Shown here: positions 17,314 to 25,786 of the stretch, piece after piece
Layout of the letters: each line of letters opens with the position of its first letter
Position numbering within the stretch: position 1 is the stretch's first letter
Assembly (NCBI RefSeq): GCF_001070855.1
Contig: NZ_JVLH01000014.1
Coordinates: forward strand, 186,001 to 250,000
DNA: 64,000 nucleotides
Source: Trueperella pyogenes
GTDB lineage: Bacteria > Actinomycetota > Actinomycetes > Actinomycetales > Actinomycetaceae
Direction of reading: 5' to 3'
Made by a program: the position numbers and the translations under genes
The notes under the pieces: model-generated
Seen by the model: only the letters and a program-made list of their open reading frames with translations
Databases searched by the model: none
Told to the model about the DNA's origin: nothing

Positions 17314-17340
17314 CTGGCACTCAGATAGTGTGAGTGCCAA
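17314..17340 (+). promoter_or_regulatory. CIRCE operator upstream of hrcA
   Basis: CTGGCACTC, nine bases, GAGTGCCAA: the HrcA-binding inverted repeat (consensus TTAGCACTC-N9-GAGTGCTAA) with a compensated change in each arm. It ends 14 bases before the hrcA ATG, so hrcA-dnaJ should be autoregulated by heat shock. Confidence 0.92.
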
Positions 17341-17354
17341 ATGAGGGAGGATGA

Positions 17355-18371
17355 ATGAACGACCGTCGTCTGGACGTTCTGCGTGCCATCGTGTCCCAGT
17401 ATGTCCACACACGCGAACCCGTCGGATCTAAAGCGATCGCGCAATCTCAAGACCTCGGGGTATCTTCGGCGACTATTCGTAACGATATGGCCGTCCTTGA
17501 AGAAGCTGGGTTGATCTACCAACCTCACACCAGTGCGGGACGTGTTCCGACTGATAAAGGCTATCGTGCCTTCGTTGATCAGCTGTCCACTCTCAAGCCG
17601 ATGAGTCCGGCAGAACGCCAAGCCGTCGAAAAATTCTTGGCACAGGCGCAGGATTTAGACGATGTCGTCATGAATACCGTGCGTTTGCTTGCTCAAGTGA
17701 CGCATCAGGTGGCGCTCATTGAATACCCCGTTCATGCGCGCTCGACGCTCAGTCGAATTGAATGCGTTGACCTGTCAGATCAGCGATTGTTGGTTGTTGT
17801 TATTACCCAGCAGGGCAAAGTTTTTGAACGCCTGCGTGAGATGCCTCAAGACGTCACTCAAGATGATCTTTTGGCTGTCCGAGCGGTTCTTAATGCTGCT
17901 TACCAGGGAATGAGTGCTGCTCAGGTGCGTGCGCATTGTGAGGCTCTCTCTCAGACACTTCCCCCGACGCTGCTTGCGTTTGCAACAGAGATGAGCGACA
18001 CCGTCGCGACATTGCTTCAAGGGGAGCCCTCCTCGCGCATTGCAATGGCAGGAATGTCGAATCTTGCGCGCAGCGGTGTTGATTTCCACGATATTGCACC
18101 GGTCTTGGATGCTTTGGAAGAACAGGTTGTCCTTCTTCGTCTTTTCGCTGAGATGGATGAAGGCAACGGCGATGTTCATGTCTCCATTGGCTCTGAAAAC
18201 GGCCACGATGCTTTCGTTGAAACCTCTCTTGTTTCCGGAACCTATGCCTCCGGAGAAAACTCGGCGCACCTCGGGGTTCTTGGCCCCACGCGCATGGACT
18301 ACGCCTCGACAATGTCCACGGTCCGCGCCGTGGCCGCCTACCTCTCTAAATTCCTGAATTCCACACACTGA
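17355..18371 (+). CDS. hrcA: Heat-inducible transcription repressor HrcA
   Basis: 338 residues. N-terminal winged helix: RRLDVLRAIVSQYVHTREPV, then GSKAIAQ and VSSATIRNDMAVLEEAGLI, followed by QPHTSAGRVPTDKGYRAFVD, which is diagnostic. The C-terminal GAF-like domain ends with LGPTRMDYASTMSTVRAVA. Represses chaperone genes through CIRCE, one copy of which lies directly upstream. RBS GGGAGG precedes the ATG at 17355. Followed 21 bases later by dnaJ. Confidence 0.96.
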   Translation: MNDRRLDVLRAIVSQYVHTREPVGSKAIAQSQDLGVSSATIRNDMAVLEEAGLIYQPHTSAGRVPTDKGYRAFVDQLSTLKPMSPAERQAVEKFLAQAQDLDDVVMNTVRLLAQVTHQVALIEYPVHARSTLSRIECVDLSDQRLLVVVITQQGKVFERLREMPQDVTQDDLLAVRAVLNAAYQGMSAAQVRAHCEALSQTLPPTLLAFATEMSDTVATLLQGEPSSRIAMAGMSNLARSGVDFHDIAPVLDALEEQVVLLRLFAEMDEGNGDVHVSIGSENGHDAFVETSLVSGTYASGENSAHLGVLGPTRMDYASTMSTVRAVAAYLSKFLNSTH

Positions 18372-18392
18372 ACGGGTTACAAAAGGACATTC

Positions 18393-19511
18393 GTGAACGA
18401 CGATTACTACGCAATCCTTGGAGTCTCTCGCGACGCTGACCAGAGCGAGATTAAGAAGGCCTATCGCAAGAAGGCCCGCGAAACTCACCCCGATTACGGT
18501 GGGGATGAGGAGGCTTTCAAGGCCGTGTCGGTTGCCTATGAAACCCTCTCCGACCCAGAAAAACGCCGCATGTACGACATCGGTGGTCCCGATGCTGCGC
18601 GTGGTGGCGGCTACGGTGCGGAGTCTTTCGATTTCGGTGACATTCTGACGACAATGTTCGGAGGTGCCTTTGGCGGAGGCTTTGGCGGAAACCAAGGACC
18701 TGCATCGCGAACTCGCCAAGGACGCGACCAGCTAACCCAGGTTGCAATCACCTTGAAGGACGCCGCTTTTGGTGCTCACCAGCAGATTTCGCTCAACACC
18801 TATGTGACCTGCGAGGTGTGCCACGGGGCTATGTGTGAGCCGGGAACCGAAGCGGTGACCTGCACGACCTGTAAGGGACAGGGGTACTCGATTCAGCAGC
18901 AGCGCACCATGCTGGGAACCATGCAAACTCAGGTTCCCTGCCCAAGCTGTCAGGGCTATGGGACTGTCATTGAACACCCCTGTCACGAGTGCTCCGGTCA
19001 GGGACGCGTTCGTGCGCATCGCACCTTGACCATTGATATCCCCGCCGGCGCGGGCGACGGAATGCGCTTGCGTCTTGCCGGACAGGGCGAGGCCGGTCCC
19101 GGCGGTGGTCCCAATGGCGATCTCTACGTCGACATTGTCGAGAAGCGCGATCCTACTTTTTCGCGTCAGGGGGACGACCTGTACATGACGGTGACCGTTC
19201 CCATGACCGCAGCTGCTTTGGGAAGCACGTTTGAGCTGGAGACCTTGGACGGCGCCCAGTCCGTGACCATTCAGCCCGGTACGCAGCCCGGCGATGAGGT
19301 TCGCTTGGATGGACTGGGTGTTGGCCATCTCCAACGCCCCGGTCGCGGAGACCTTCACGTCGCAATTAACGTCGAAATCCCGCGCAAACTTGATGACCGC
19401 TCACGCGAGCTCCTTGAAGAGCTCTCCCAGGTTCGCGGAGAAGAAAGCGTCCGTCCTGAAAAGCGCGGATCCTCCTTCTTCGACAAGCTTCGTGAAACCT
19501 TCGGCGCCTAG
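18393..19511 (+). CDS. dnaJ: Chaperone protein DnaJ
   Basis: 372 residues, start GTG at 18393 after AAAGGAC. J domain with YYAILGVSRDADQSEIKKAY and the HPD motif (ETHPDYGG), Gly/Phe-rich linker (residues 70-110), four CxxCxGxG-type zinc repeats (CEVCHGAM, CTTCKGQG, CPSCQGYG, CHECSGQG), then the client-binding C-terminal domain. Co-chaperone stimulating DnaK ATPase. The first zinc repeat ends HGAM instead of xGxG, a small deviation. Operon with hrcA and rsmE; this is the hrcA-linked DnaJ2 type of actinobacteria. Confidence 0.96.
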   Translation: MNDDYYAILGVSRDADQSEIKKAYRKKARETHPDYGGDEEAFKAVSVAYETLSDPEKRRMYDIGGPDAARGGGYGAESFDFGDILTTMFGGAFGGGFGGNQGPASRTRQGRDQLTQVAITLKDAAFGAHQQISLNTYVTCEVCHGAMCEPGTEAVTCTTCKGQGYSIQQQRTMLGTMQTQVPCPSCQGYGTVIEHPCHECSGQGRVRAHRTLTIDIPAGAGDGMRLRLAGQGEAGPGGGPNGDLYVDIVEKRDPTFSRQGDDLYMTVTVPMTAAALGSTFELETLDGAQSVTIQPGTQPGDEVRLDGLGVGHLQRPGRGDLHVAINVEIPRKLDDRSRELLEELSQVRGEESVRPEKRGSSFFDKLRETFGA

Positions 19512-19528
19512 TTAAGGACATCACCTGT

Positions 19529-20344
19529 ATGACGCTTCCGGTTTTCATCGCTCCCGACGCGGACGAATTGAGTGCCTGCGCACGGGGAGATTCCTACGTT
19601 TTAGACGGGGATGAAGGCTTTCACGCGGCAACCGTTCGACGGATCGATGTCGGAGCCATGCTTGATGTCGTTGACGGGATGGGGCTTCGCGCCCGTTGCA
19701 CGGTTATTGACCGCGCAAAAAAGGCCCTGACTCTGCGCATTGACCACCTTGAACGTGAGGATCAGCCTGAGGTTGAACTAATGCTGATCCAAGCCCTTTC
19801 GACGGGTGGACGCGATGAAATGGCCATCGAAATGGCAACAGAAGTTGGCGTTGACTCAGTAATGCCGTGGCAGGCAAATCGCAGTGAGGTCCGCTGGAAG
19901 GGCGAAAAAGCCGCGAAGGGCATGCGAAAGTGGGAATCCACCTTGCGATCAGCGACAAAACAATCGCGGCGCGCATTTATCCCACGCCTTGAAGAAGCCC
20001 ATTCGTCTGCTGCCTTAGCACAATGGATTTCACAAGCCACGGAACATGATGCTTGGGTTTTGGTCTGTCACGAGAGTACCGATCGCCGCCTGAGTGAACT
20101 CCTTCCTCAGCTGCGCGAGCTAAGCGCCCACGCTTCGTCGGCCTTGGCCGCCCAGTCCCAGCCTTCTTGTCCTCCCAAGATCGCCGTCATCGTTGGCCCT
20201 GAAGGTGGGGTTGACCCCGATGAGCTTTCTCTTTTCGAGGCCGCGGGAGCGAAAATCTGCCTGCTGGGAAATACCGTCCTTCGCGCTTCAAGCGCCGGAC
20301 CAGTTGCGCTTTCACTGATCAGCGACGCTATTGGGAGATGGTGA
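19529..20344 (+). CDS. rsmE: 16S rRNA (uracil1498-N3)-methyltransferase RsmE
   Basis: 271 residues. SPOUT-fold methyltransferase modifying U1498 in the 30S decoding region. The C-terminal signature IVGPEGGVDPDEL and LLGNTVLRASSAGPVAL (SAM-binding knot) is clear, as is GVDSVMPWQANRSEVRW in the middle. AAGGAC lies upstream of the ATG. Placed between dnaJ and phoH as in most actinobacteria; 17 bases after dnaJ and overlapping the leader of phoH. Confidence 0.95.
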   Translation: MTLPVFIAPDADELSACARGDSYVLDGDEGFHAATVRRIDVGAMLDVVDGMGLRARCTVIDRAKKALTLRIDHLEREDQPEVELMLIQALSTGGRDEMAIEMATEVGVDSVMPWQANRSEVRWKGEKAAKGMRKWESTLRSATKQSRRAFIPRLEEAHSSAALAQWISQATEHDAWVLVCHESTDRRLSELLPQLRELSAHASSALAAQSQPSCPPKIAVIVGPEGGVDPDELSLFEAAGAKICLLGNTVLRASSAGPVALSLISDAIGRW

Positions 20345-20345
20345 C

Positions 20346-21353
20346 ATGGACGCCAAACGAATTGATATTCCCCGCGGCGTGGATCCCGTCGTACTTTTTG
20401 GAACTTCAGACCGCGTTTTGCGAGCTCTTGAAAACGGTTTCCCTCAGGTCCGCTTCACCTTACTTGGCCGCACTTTATCCATGATTGGCCCCGAAGGAAT
20501 TGTGGATATGGCCGCTCAGCTGGTCGAAGAGCTCATTGAACTTGCTCGAGATGGGCATTCTCTTGACGCTGACGGCGTTGAACAGGCAATTGCTCTGCTC
20601 ATGACTGCTAGCTCCACGGATGAACGCCCCCAAGAAATTCTGCGCTCGCGGGGACGATCCATTCGACCGCAATCTGCCGGGCAAAAAGCGTATGTCGAGG
20701 CGATTGAGCGTTCGACCGTCGTCTTTGGGTTGGGACCTGCCGGCACTGGAAAGACCTACCTTGCGATGGCCCAAGCTGTATCCTCCCTGCTTTCCGGACA
20801 GGTGCGCCGAATCGTCTTGACCCGCCCTGCAGTTGAAGCGGGAGAAAATCTTGGTTTCCTTCCGGGCACGCTCACGGACAAGATCGATCCCTATCTGCGT
20901 CCGCTCTATGACGCGCTGGGAGACATGATGGATCCGGATGCGCTGCCAAAACTTATGGCCTCTGGTGCAGTTGAGGTCGCGCCCTTGGCATATATGCGCG
21001 GACGAACGCTCAATGATTCATTCATCATCTTGGACGAGGCTCAGAACACGACGCTCGCGCAGATGAAGATGTTCCTGACCCGTTTAGGCTTTAACTCAAA
21101 GGTTGTTGTTACCGGTGACGCCTCACAGATTGACCTAGCGGGGGAGCGCTCCAGCGGTCTTCTCGTCATTGAAGATATTCTCAGTGGCATCGATGACATA
21201 GAATTTTGTCATCTGACAAGCGCCGATGTTGTGCGTCATCGCCTTGTCGGCCAAATTATTGACGCATACGAACGTTGGGACGAATCCATGGCCAGCCTCA
21301 AAGCACGCCGTGACCGTTCCCTGCACACCCGTAACCGACACAATGGACGCTGA
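20346..21353 (+). CDS. phoH: PhoH-like ATPase
   Basis: 335 residues from the ATG at 20346, one base after the rsmE stop; GGAG lies upstream. Walker A GPAGTGKTYLA at about residue 135, Walker B FIILDEAQNTT, and VVTGDASQIDL as the sensor block, all typical of PhoH. An N-terminal KH-like segment precedes the ATPase core. Probably acts in RNA metabolism; it is almost always next to ybeY, which supports a role in rRNA maturation or quality control. Confidence 0.95.
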   Translation: MDAKRIDIPRGVDPVVLFGTSDRVLRALENGFPQVRFTLLGRTLSMIGPEGIVDMAAQLVEELIELARDGHSLDADGVEQAIALLMTASSTDERPQEILRSRGRSIRPQSAGQKAYVEAIERSTVVFGLGPAGTGKTYLAMAQAVSSLLSGQVRRIVLTRPAVEAGENLGFLPGTLTDKIDPYLRPLYDALGDMMDPDALPKLMASGAVEVAPLAYMRGRTLNDSFIILDEAQNTTLAQMKMFLTRLGFNSKVVVTGDASQIDLAGERSSGLLVIEDILSGIDDIEFCHLTSADVVRHRLVGQIIDAYERWDESMASLKARRDRSLHTRNRHNGR

Positions 21354-21356
21354 GTC

Positions 21357-21806
21357 ATGACTGAAGTTCTTAACGAAACCGACTACCAGATCGACTGTGA
21401 AGAGTTCGTGCGCTTGGCCGACTTCGTGCTCAGCGCCATGCATGTCTCCACAGAGGTCGAGCTCAATATCATTTTCATCGACCCCGAACCCATGGAAGAA
21501 CTCCATGTTCGCTGGCTGGATCTGGAAGGCCCGACCGATGTCATGAGCTTCCCCATGGACGAGCTCCGTCCGGGCACTGCGGATCATCCGACGGAATCGG
21601 GAACCCTGGGCGATATTTGCATCTGTCCGCAGGTTGCAGAGCAGCAGGCTCGCCAGGCCGGACATTCCTCGGTTGAAGAAATGCTCTTCTTGGCGACCCA
21701 CGGCATGCTTCACCTTCTGGGCTATGACCATGCAGAACCGGCTGAAAAAGAAGAAATGTTCACCCTGCAACGCCAGCTCCTCTTGAGCTTCCTCGCACAG
21801 CGATGA
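21357..21806 (+). CDS. ybeY: Endoribonuclease YbeY (rRNA maturation factor)
   Basis: 149 residues. The metal-binding motif [11 protein letters not shown] (HxxxHxxxxxH) near residue 118 is complete, and [11 protein letters not shown] is the other family block. Zn-dependent endoribonuclease involved in 16S rRNA 3' processing. Starts three bases after the phoH stop and overlaps the next gene by four bases (ATGA), so the three are translationally linked. Confidence 0.96.
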   Translation: MTEVLNETDYQIDCEEFVRLADFVLSAMHVSTEVELNIIFIDPEPMEELHVRWLDLEGPTDVMSFPMDELRPGTADHPTESGTLGDICICPQVAEQQARQAGHSSVEEMLFLATHGMLHLLGYDHAEPAEKEEMFTLQRQLLLSFLAQR

Positions 21807-23113
21807 TCGAAGCTGCTATCCCCGTCGCGGGGATGAGTATCCTTGCCGCAATTGCTCTTCTGAGCGCAATGGTTTTTGCGGCAAGTGAGTTTTCGATCGC
21901 TAAGCTCACCCACGCCGCGGTTGAAGACCTGATCGAGGACGACAAAAAGAACGCCCGAGCCCTGTTCAAACTGGTTGATCAACGTCGCTTAGTTATTTTT
22001 GTCCTTCGAGGCGTCCGCACCTTCCTGCAGGTTGTCTTTGCCGTTTCAATGGCGACCATTGCTCTGCATTTTTCACACTACTGGTGGCTGGGAGGGCTAG
22101 TTGCAATCGTCATTGTGACGATTGTGCAATTCTTTGCTAACAGCATCATTGCCACGCGCTGGGCACAGCGCAATCCCACTGGTATCGCGCTCTTCTTCAC
22201 GCCCCTGATGAGCCGTTTGGTCGCAATTGCACATTTCTTCTCGCCTGCTGCTCAGAAGGTCAAGGCCTATCTTCCGCAGTCTGAGCGAACCGAAGCTGAG
22301 ATGCGTGCAGACATGGCAGATGAACTGCGTGAAATGGTTGATCGCGTTGGCGAAACCGAAGGCCTTGAAGAAGAAGACCGAGAGATGTTGCGCTCGGTTT
22401 TCGAATTAGGGCATACCTTGGTTCGTGAGGTGATGGTCCCGCGGACCGAAATGCTGACGATCGCATTCGATGTTCCGGCTCGGAAGGCATTACGCCTCTT
22501 TGTACGCTCCGGTTTCTCGCGTCTGCCCGTTATTGGAGAGGACACCGACGACGTCCGTGGAATTTTGTTCTTTAAGGATGTCGTTCAGCGCCTTGAAAAC
22601 CATGATGGAGAACATGAACTTCGCGCCGATCAGATGATGCGTCCTGCCGAGTTCACCATCGAAATGAAGCCGGTTGATGATCTGCTGCGTCAGATGCAGT
22701 CCGAACACTTCCACCTGGCGATGGTCGTCGATGAATATGGCGGGATCTCGGGCCTCGTTACCCTCGAAGACATCATCGAAGAAGTTGTCGGCGAACTCAC
22801 CGACGAACACGATCGCAACACCATCGAGCCCGAAGAAATTTCCCCGGGCGTCTGGCGCGTTCCTTCGCGTTTCTCCATTAGCGAGCTCGGAGAGCTGTGG
22901 GGATTGGAACTCGAAGATGAAGACGTTGATTCCGTTGGCGGCTTGCTGGCCAAAGCGATTGGCCGTGTTCCGCTTCCGGGGGCAACTGGCGATATGCTCG
23001 GTGTGCACATGGTTGCCGAAGAAGCCCGAGGCCGCCGTCGCCAAGTTGGCACAATTGTCTGTTCCTATGTCCCTGAAACCCAGACCGAAGACTCTGAAGA
23101 TCACCAGGAGTGA
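21803..23113 (+). CDS. CNNM/CBS-domain membrane protein, CorC/HlyC family
   Basis: 436 residues. Three or four transmembrane segments in an N-terminal CNNM domain (residues 1-190, starting [18 protein letters not shown]), then the linker [15 protein letters not shown], followed by [12 protein letters not shown], a CBS pair (about 210-335), and a C-terminal CorC_HlyC domain ([16 protein letters not shown]). Members are usually implicated in Mg2+ or Co2+ efflux; the haemolysin name is historical. Sits between ybeY and era as in most actinobacteria. Confidence 0.92.
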   Translation: MIEAAIPVAGMSILAAIALLSAMVFAASEFSIAKLTHAAVEDLIEDDKKNARALFKLVDQRRLVIFVLRGVRTFLQVVFAVSMATIALHFSHYWWLGGLVAIVIVTIVQFFANSIIATRWAQRNPTGIALFFTPLMSRLVAIAHFFSPAAQKVKAYLPQSERTEAEMRADMADELREMVDRVGETEGLEEEDREMLRSVFELGHTLVREVMVPRTEMLTIAFDVPARKALRLFVRSGFSRLPVIGEDTDDVRGILFFKDVVQRLENHDGEHELRADQMMRPAEFTIEMKPVDDLLRQMQSEHFHLAMVVDEYGGISGLVTLEDIIEEVVGELTDEHDRNTIEPEEISPGVWRVPSRFSISELGELWGLELEDEDVDSVGGLLAKAIGRVPLPGATGDMLGVHMVAEEARGRRRQVGTIVCSYVPETQTEDSEDHQE

Positions 23114-23118
23114 GAAAG

Positions 23119-24255
23119 ATGCATTTCCCCAGCGATGATGAATTGATGGCCGGTCCGAACGCCTTCGAAGGCGTGGATCTCGATGCTCTTGAACTTCCTG
23201 ATGAGGACTCGCAGGACGATGAAGAGGTCGATGCTGAGCTTGACGAGGCCGATGATGAGCGCGCCCACGACGTTGAGGATTCCGTCGAATCCTTGCGTCA
23301 ACTCCGCGCAGAAACAAATGCGGGCGCAGACATCATTGTTCCCGACTTCCCAGAAGACTTTCGCGCGGGCTTCATCTCCATTGTTGGCCGCCCTAATGTC
23401 GGAAAGTCGACGCTGACCAACGCTCTTGTCGGCCACAAGGTCGCCATCACCTCGGGTCGCCCCGAAACGACACGCCACAACATTCGCGGGATCGTCCACG
23501 GCGAAAACTACCAGTTGGTATTGGTCGATACGCCCGGATATCACCGTCCGCGCACGCTGCTGGGTAGGCGTCTCAATGACATGGTTCGCGAGGCCTTGGC
23601 CGAAGTCGATTGCGTGGTCTTCTGTATGCCTGCGGATCAGCGCATCGGACCGGGAGACCAGTTCATTGCTCGGGAGCTGCGTTCTGTCCGACGCCCCGTG
23701 ATTGCGGTTGCAACGAAGTGCGATAGTGTGCCGCGCGAACGCGTGCTTGAACACCTTCTGGCAATTGAAAAGCTGGGGGAGTGGAGCGCGATTGTTCCGG
23801 TTTCGTCCTTCAAGCACGAAGGCATTGATCGCCTGCGTGAAGTTTTGGCGGAAAAGGTTCCTCTCTCACCGCCCCTGTACCCGCAGGACGACATCTCCGA
23901 TGAGTCACGCGAAACGATGATTGCAGAATTTATTCGCGAGGCCGCGCTGGAGGGCGTGCGCGATGAGCTTCCGCACTCGCTTGCGGTAAAGGTCGAAGAG
24001 ATCATTGAACGCCCCAAGCGTGAAGGCGATGATCGTCCGCCTCTGCTGGATATCCACGTCAATGTCTATGTCGAACGCGATTCCCAAAAAGCCATCATTA
24101 TTGGCAAGAAAGGTTCGCGTTTGAAGGAGATCGGCACTCGGGCCCGAGTGCATATTGAAGAATATCTGGGGCGCCGTGTGTACCTCGATCTGCATGTGCG
24201 TACCGCAAAGGACTGGCAGTCCGACCCGAAGATGCTTCAGCGTTTGGGCTTCTAA
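23119..24255 (+). CDS. era: GTPase Era with long acidic N-terminal extension
   Basis: 378 residues from the ATG at 23119, eight bases after AGGAG; a GTG at 23110 is too close to that site. GTPase motifs: GRPNVGKST (G1), DTPGYHRP (G3), ATKCDS (G4, with T where NKxD is usual). The C-terminal KH domain (AIIIGKKGSRLKEIG) binds the 3' end of 16S rRNA; needed for 30S assembly. Before the G1 motif lie about 83 residues dominated by Asp and Glu, absent from E. coli Era. Overlapping context with corC suggests one operon from rsmE or earlier. Confidence 0.94.
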   Translation: MHFPSDDELMAGPNAFEGVDLDALELPDEDSQDDEEVDAELDEADDERAHDVEDSVESLRQLRAETNAGADIIVPDFPEDFRAGFISIVGRPNVGKSTLTNALVGHKVAITSGRPETTRHNIRGIVHGENYQLVLVDTPGYHRPRTLLGRRLNDMVREALAEVDCVVFCMPADQRIGPGDQFIARELRSVRRPVIAVATKCDSVPRERVLEHLLAIEKLGEWSAIVPVSSFKHEGIDRLREVLAEKVPLSPPLYPQDDISDESRETMIAEFIREAALEGVRDELPHSLAVKVEEIIERPKREGDDRPPLLDIHVNVYVERDSQKAIIIGKKGSRLKEIGTRARVHIEEYLGRRVYLDLHVRTAKDWQSDPKMLQRLGF

Positions 24256-24336
24256 TACCTGAACGTGGGGGATGCAACAAAAGGATCCTGACCAGGGTCC
24301 CGAGCTTTGCTGTCTTCTTCGTGGCATGCTTATCCC

Positions 24337-25707
24337 GTGAGCGAAAATCCCCAGAACCCTAACGCTTCAGCGCCTTTTCCGTTTGACCAGGACGACGCAT
24401 CACTGACTGTGCACCGCATGGCTGCACATGATCGTCTGTCCCATCAGTCCCGAGTCGTTCTGCGCCTTGGCCAGATGCTTCTTTCTGCCGGCGCGGGCTC
24501 GTACCGCGTGAAGGCTTCGATGCGGACCTGTGCCGAGGCCGTTGGTATTGAGAAGCACCATGCTCAGGTGACCTTTACCGAGATTGTTGCGACAGCTTAT
24601 GCGAATGGTACTTTCCGTACCGAGCTTGCTGAGCAGCGTCTTCTGGGAGTGAATGCGGACAAGATTGACCGCATTACAAACTACCTGGCATCCATTGAAG
24701 GCAAGCAGGTGCTTGTTGAGGATGTCGATAAGGCTCTTGACCGGATCGAATGTGTGAAGCCGCTGTATGGCTGGCTAGCGAATGCGCTTGCTTCTGGTTT
24801 AGCCTGTGCGGCCTTCTCCTTCCTCAACGCCGGGGGATGGGTTGAGTGCTCTGTCGTGGCAATTGCAGCCTTCTTCGGGCAGTTCCTCCGGCGCCAGATG
24901 CTCAAGCGACACATGAACCACTTTGGTGTGTGGATGCTTTGTGGTGCAGTTGCTTCTCCTATCTACATTCTGTGCGTCTATATGGCTCAGAAATATCTGG
25001 GTGTTGAACCCACACATCAAGCGGGCTTCATTTCTGCGTTGCTCTTCTTGGTTCCTGGCTTCCCATTGGTGACAGGAATTATTGACCTGGTCCGTCACGA
25101 CTTTGCGGGTGGTATTCAGCGAATCGTGTATGTTGCAATGCTCGTGGTCTCTGCGGGCGTTGCGGTATGGACAATTTCGGAGGTCTTCAATTGGTCGGTC
25201 ACCCCGCAATACATCGTTGAACTTCCGCCGATCATTCACTTTGCATTGCGCTTCTTTACCAGCTTTGTTGCGGCGTATGGCTTCGCGATGCTCTTTAATT
25301 CTCCGCCTAAGGTATGTACGGCTGCCGCTCTTATCGGTGCGGCTATTAATACCGGTCGTATCTTCCTTGCAGTTGTCGTGGGTGTTCCGGTCCCCGCAGC
25401 AGTCGGGCTTGCAGCGCTTGCAGCTGGTCTTCTTGCGGCAGCAGTTGCAAACCGCACGCGCTTCTCGCGTGTGACACTCTCCGTTCCCGCGGTGGTCATC
25501 ATGATCCCGGGTGTGCCCCTGTACCGTTCGCTCACATACTTGAACAATGGGCAGACCCTGGACGCATTGGCGCAGCTCTTTACGGTCCTCTTCACGATTG
25601 TTGCGATTGGTATCGGCCTGGCGATTTCACGAATGCTTACCGACCGCGCGTGGCTCATGGAGAAACCAGTGTGCGTCCCGAAGCTCGGGGAATGCGACGC
25701 CGAGTAA
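24337..25707 (+). CDS. Threonine/serine exporter family membrane protein (ThrE-like)
   Basis: 456 residues if started at GTG 24337; an earlier frame has no signal. The cytoplasmic N-terminal half (DUF1212 type: VVLRLGQMLLSAGAGSYRVK, VEDVDKALDRI) is followed by about ten transmembrane helices including a DUF3815-type C-terminal half (IMIPGVPLYRSLTYLNNG). This arrangement is that of Corynebacterium ThrE, a proton-driven Thr/Ser exporter. A -10-like CATGCT stands six bases before the GTG and no Shine-Dalgarno site is visible, so the message may be leaderless. Next to leuA but separately transcribed. Confidence 0.87.
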   Translation: MSENPQNPNASAPFPFDQDDASLTVHRMAAHDRLSHQSRVVLRLGQMLLSAGAGSYRVKASMRTCAEAVGIEKHHAQVTFTEIVATAYANGTFRTELAEQRLLGVNADKIDRITNYLASIEGKQVLVEDVDKALDRIECVKPLYGWLANALASGLACAAFSFLNAGGWVECSVVAIAAFFGQFLRRQMLKRHMNHFGVWMLCGAVASPIYILCVYMAQKYLGVEPTHQAGFISALLFLVPGFPLVTGIIDLVRHDFAGGIQRIVYVAMLVVSAGVAVWTISEVFNWSVTPQYIVELPPIIHFALRFFTSFVAAYGFAMLFNSPPKVCTAAALIGAAINTGRIFLAVVVGVPVPAAVGLAALAAGLLAAAVANRTRFSRVTLSVPAVVIMIPGVPLYRSLTYLNNGQTLDALAQLFTVLFTIVAIGIGLAISRMLTDRAWLMEKPVCVPKLGECDAE

Positions 25708-25774
25708 AGGCGAGCACGCCAAGTAAACACTGTCCACCATGTGCACTCAAAGTGCCAGTATCAGTGGGTCTTCA

Positions 25775-25780
25775 TAGACT
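25775..25780 (+). promoter_or_regulatory. -10 element of leaderless leuA
   Basis: TAGACT followed by six bases (GAAGGT) and the GTG start at 25787. No canonical -35 is seen. Confidence 0.55.
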
Positions 25781-25786
25781 GAAGGT

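Noticed and set aside
24283-24300. Short hairpin after era
   Set aside because: Eight-base stem with a wobble pair and no T-run; too weak for a terminator call.
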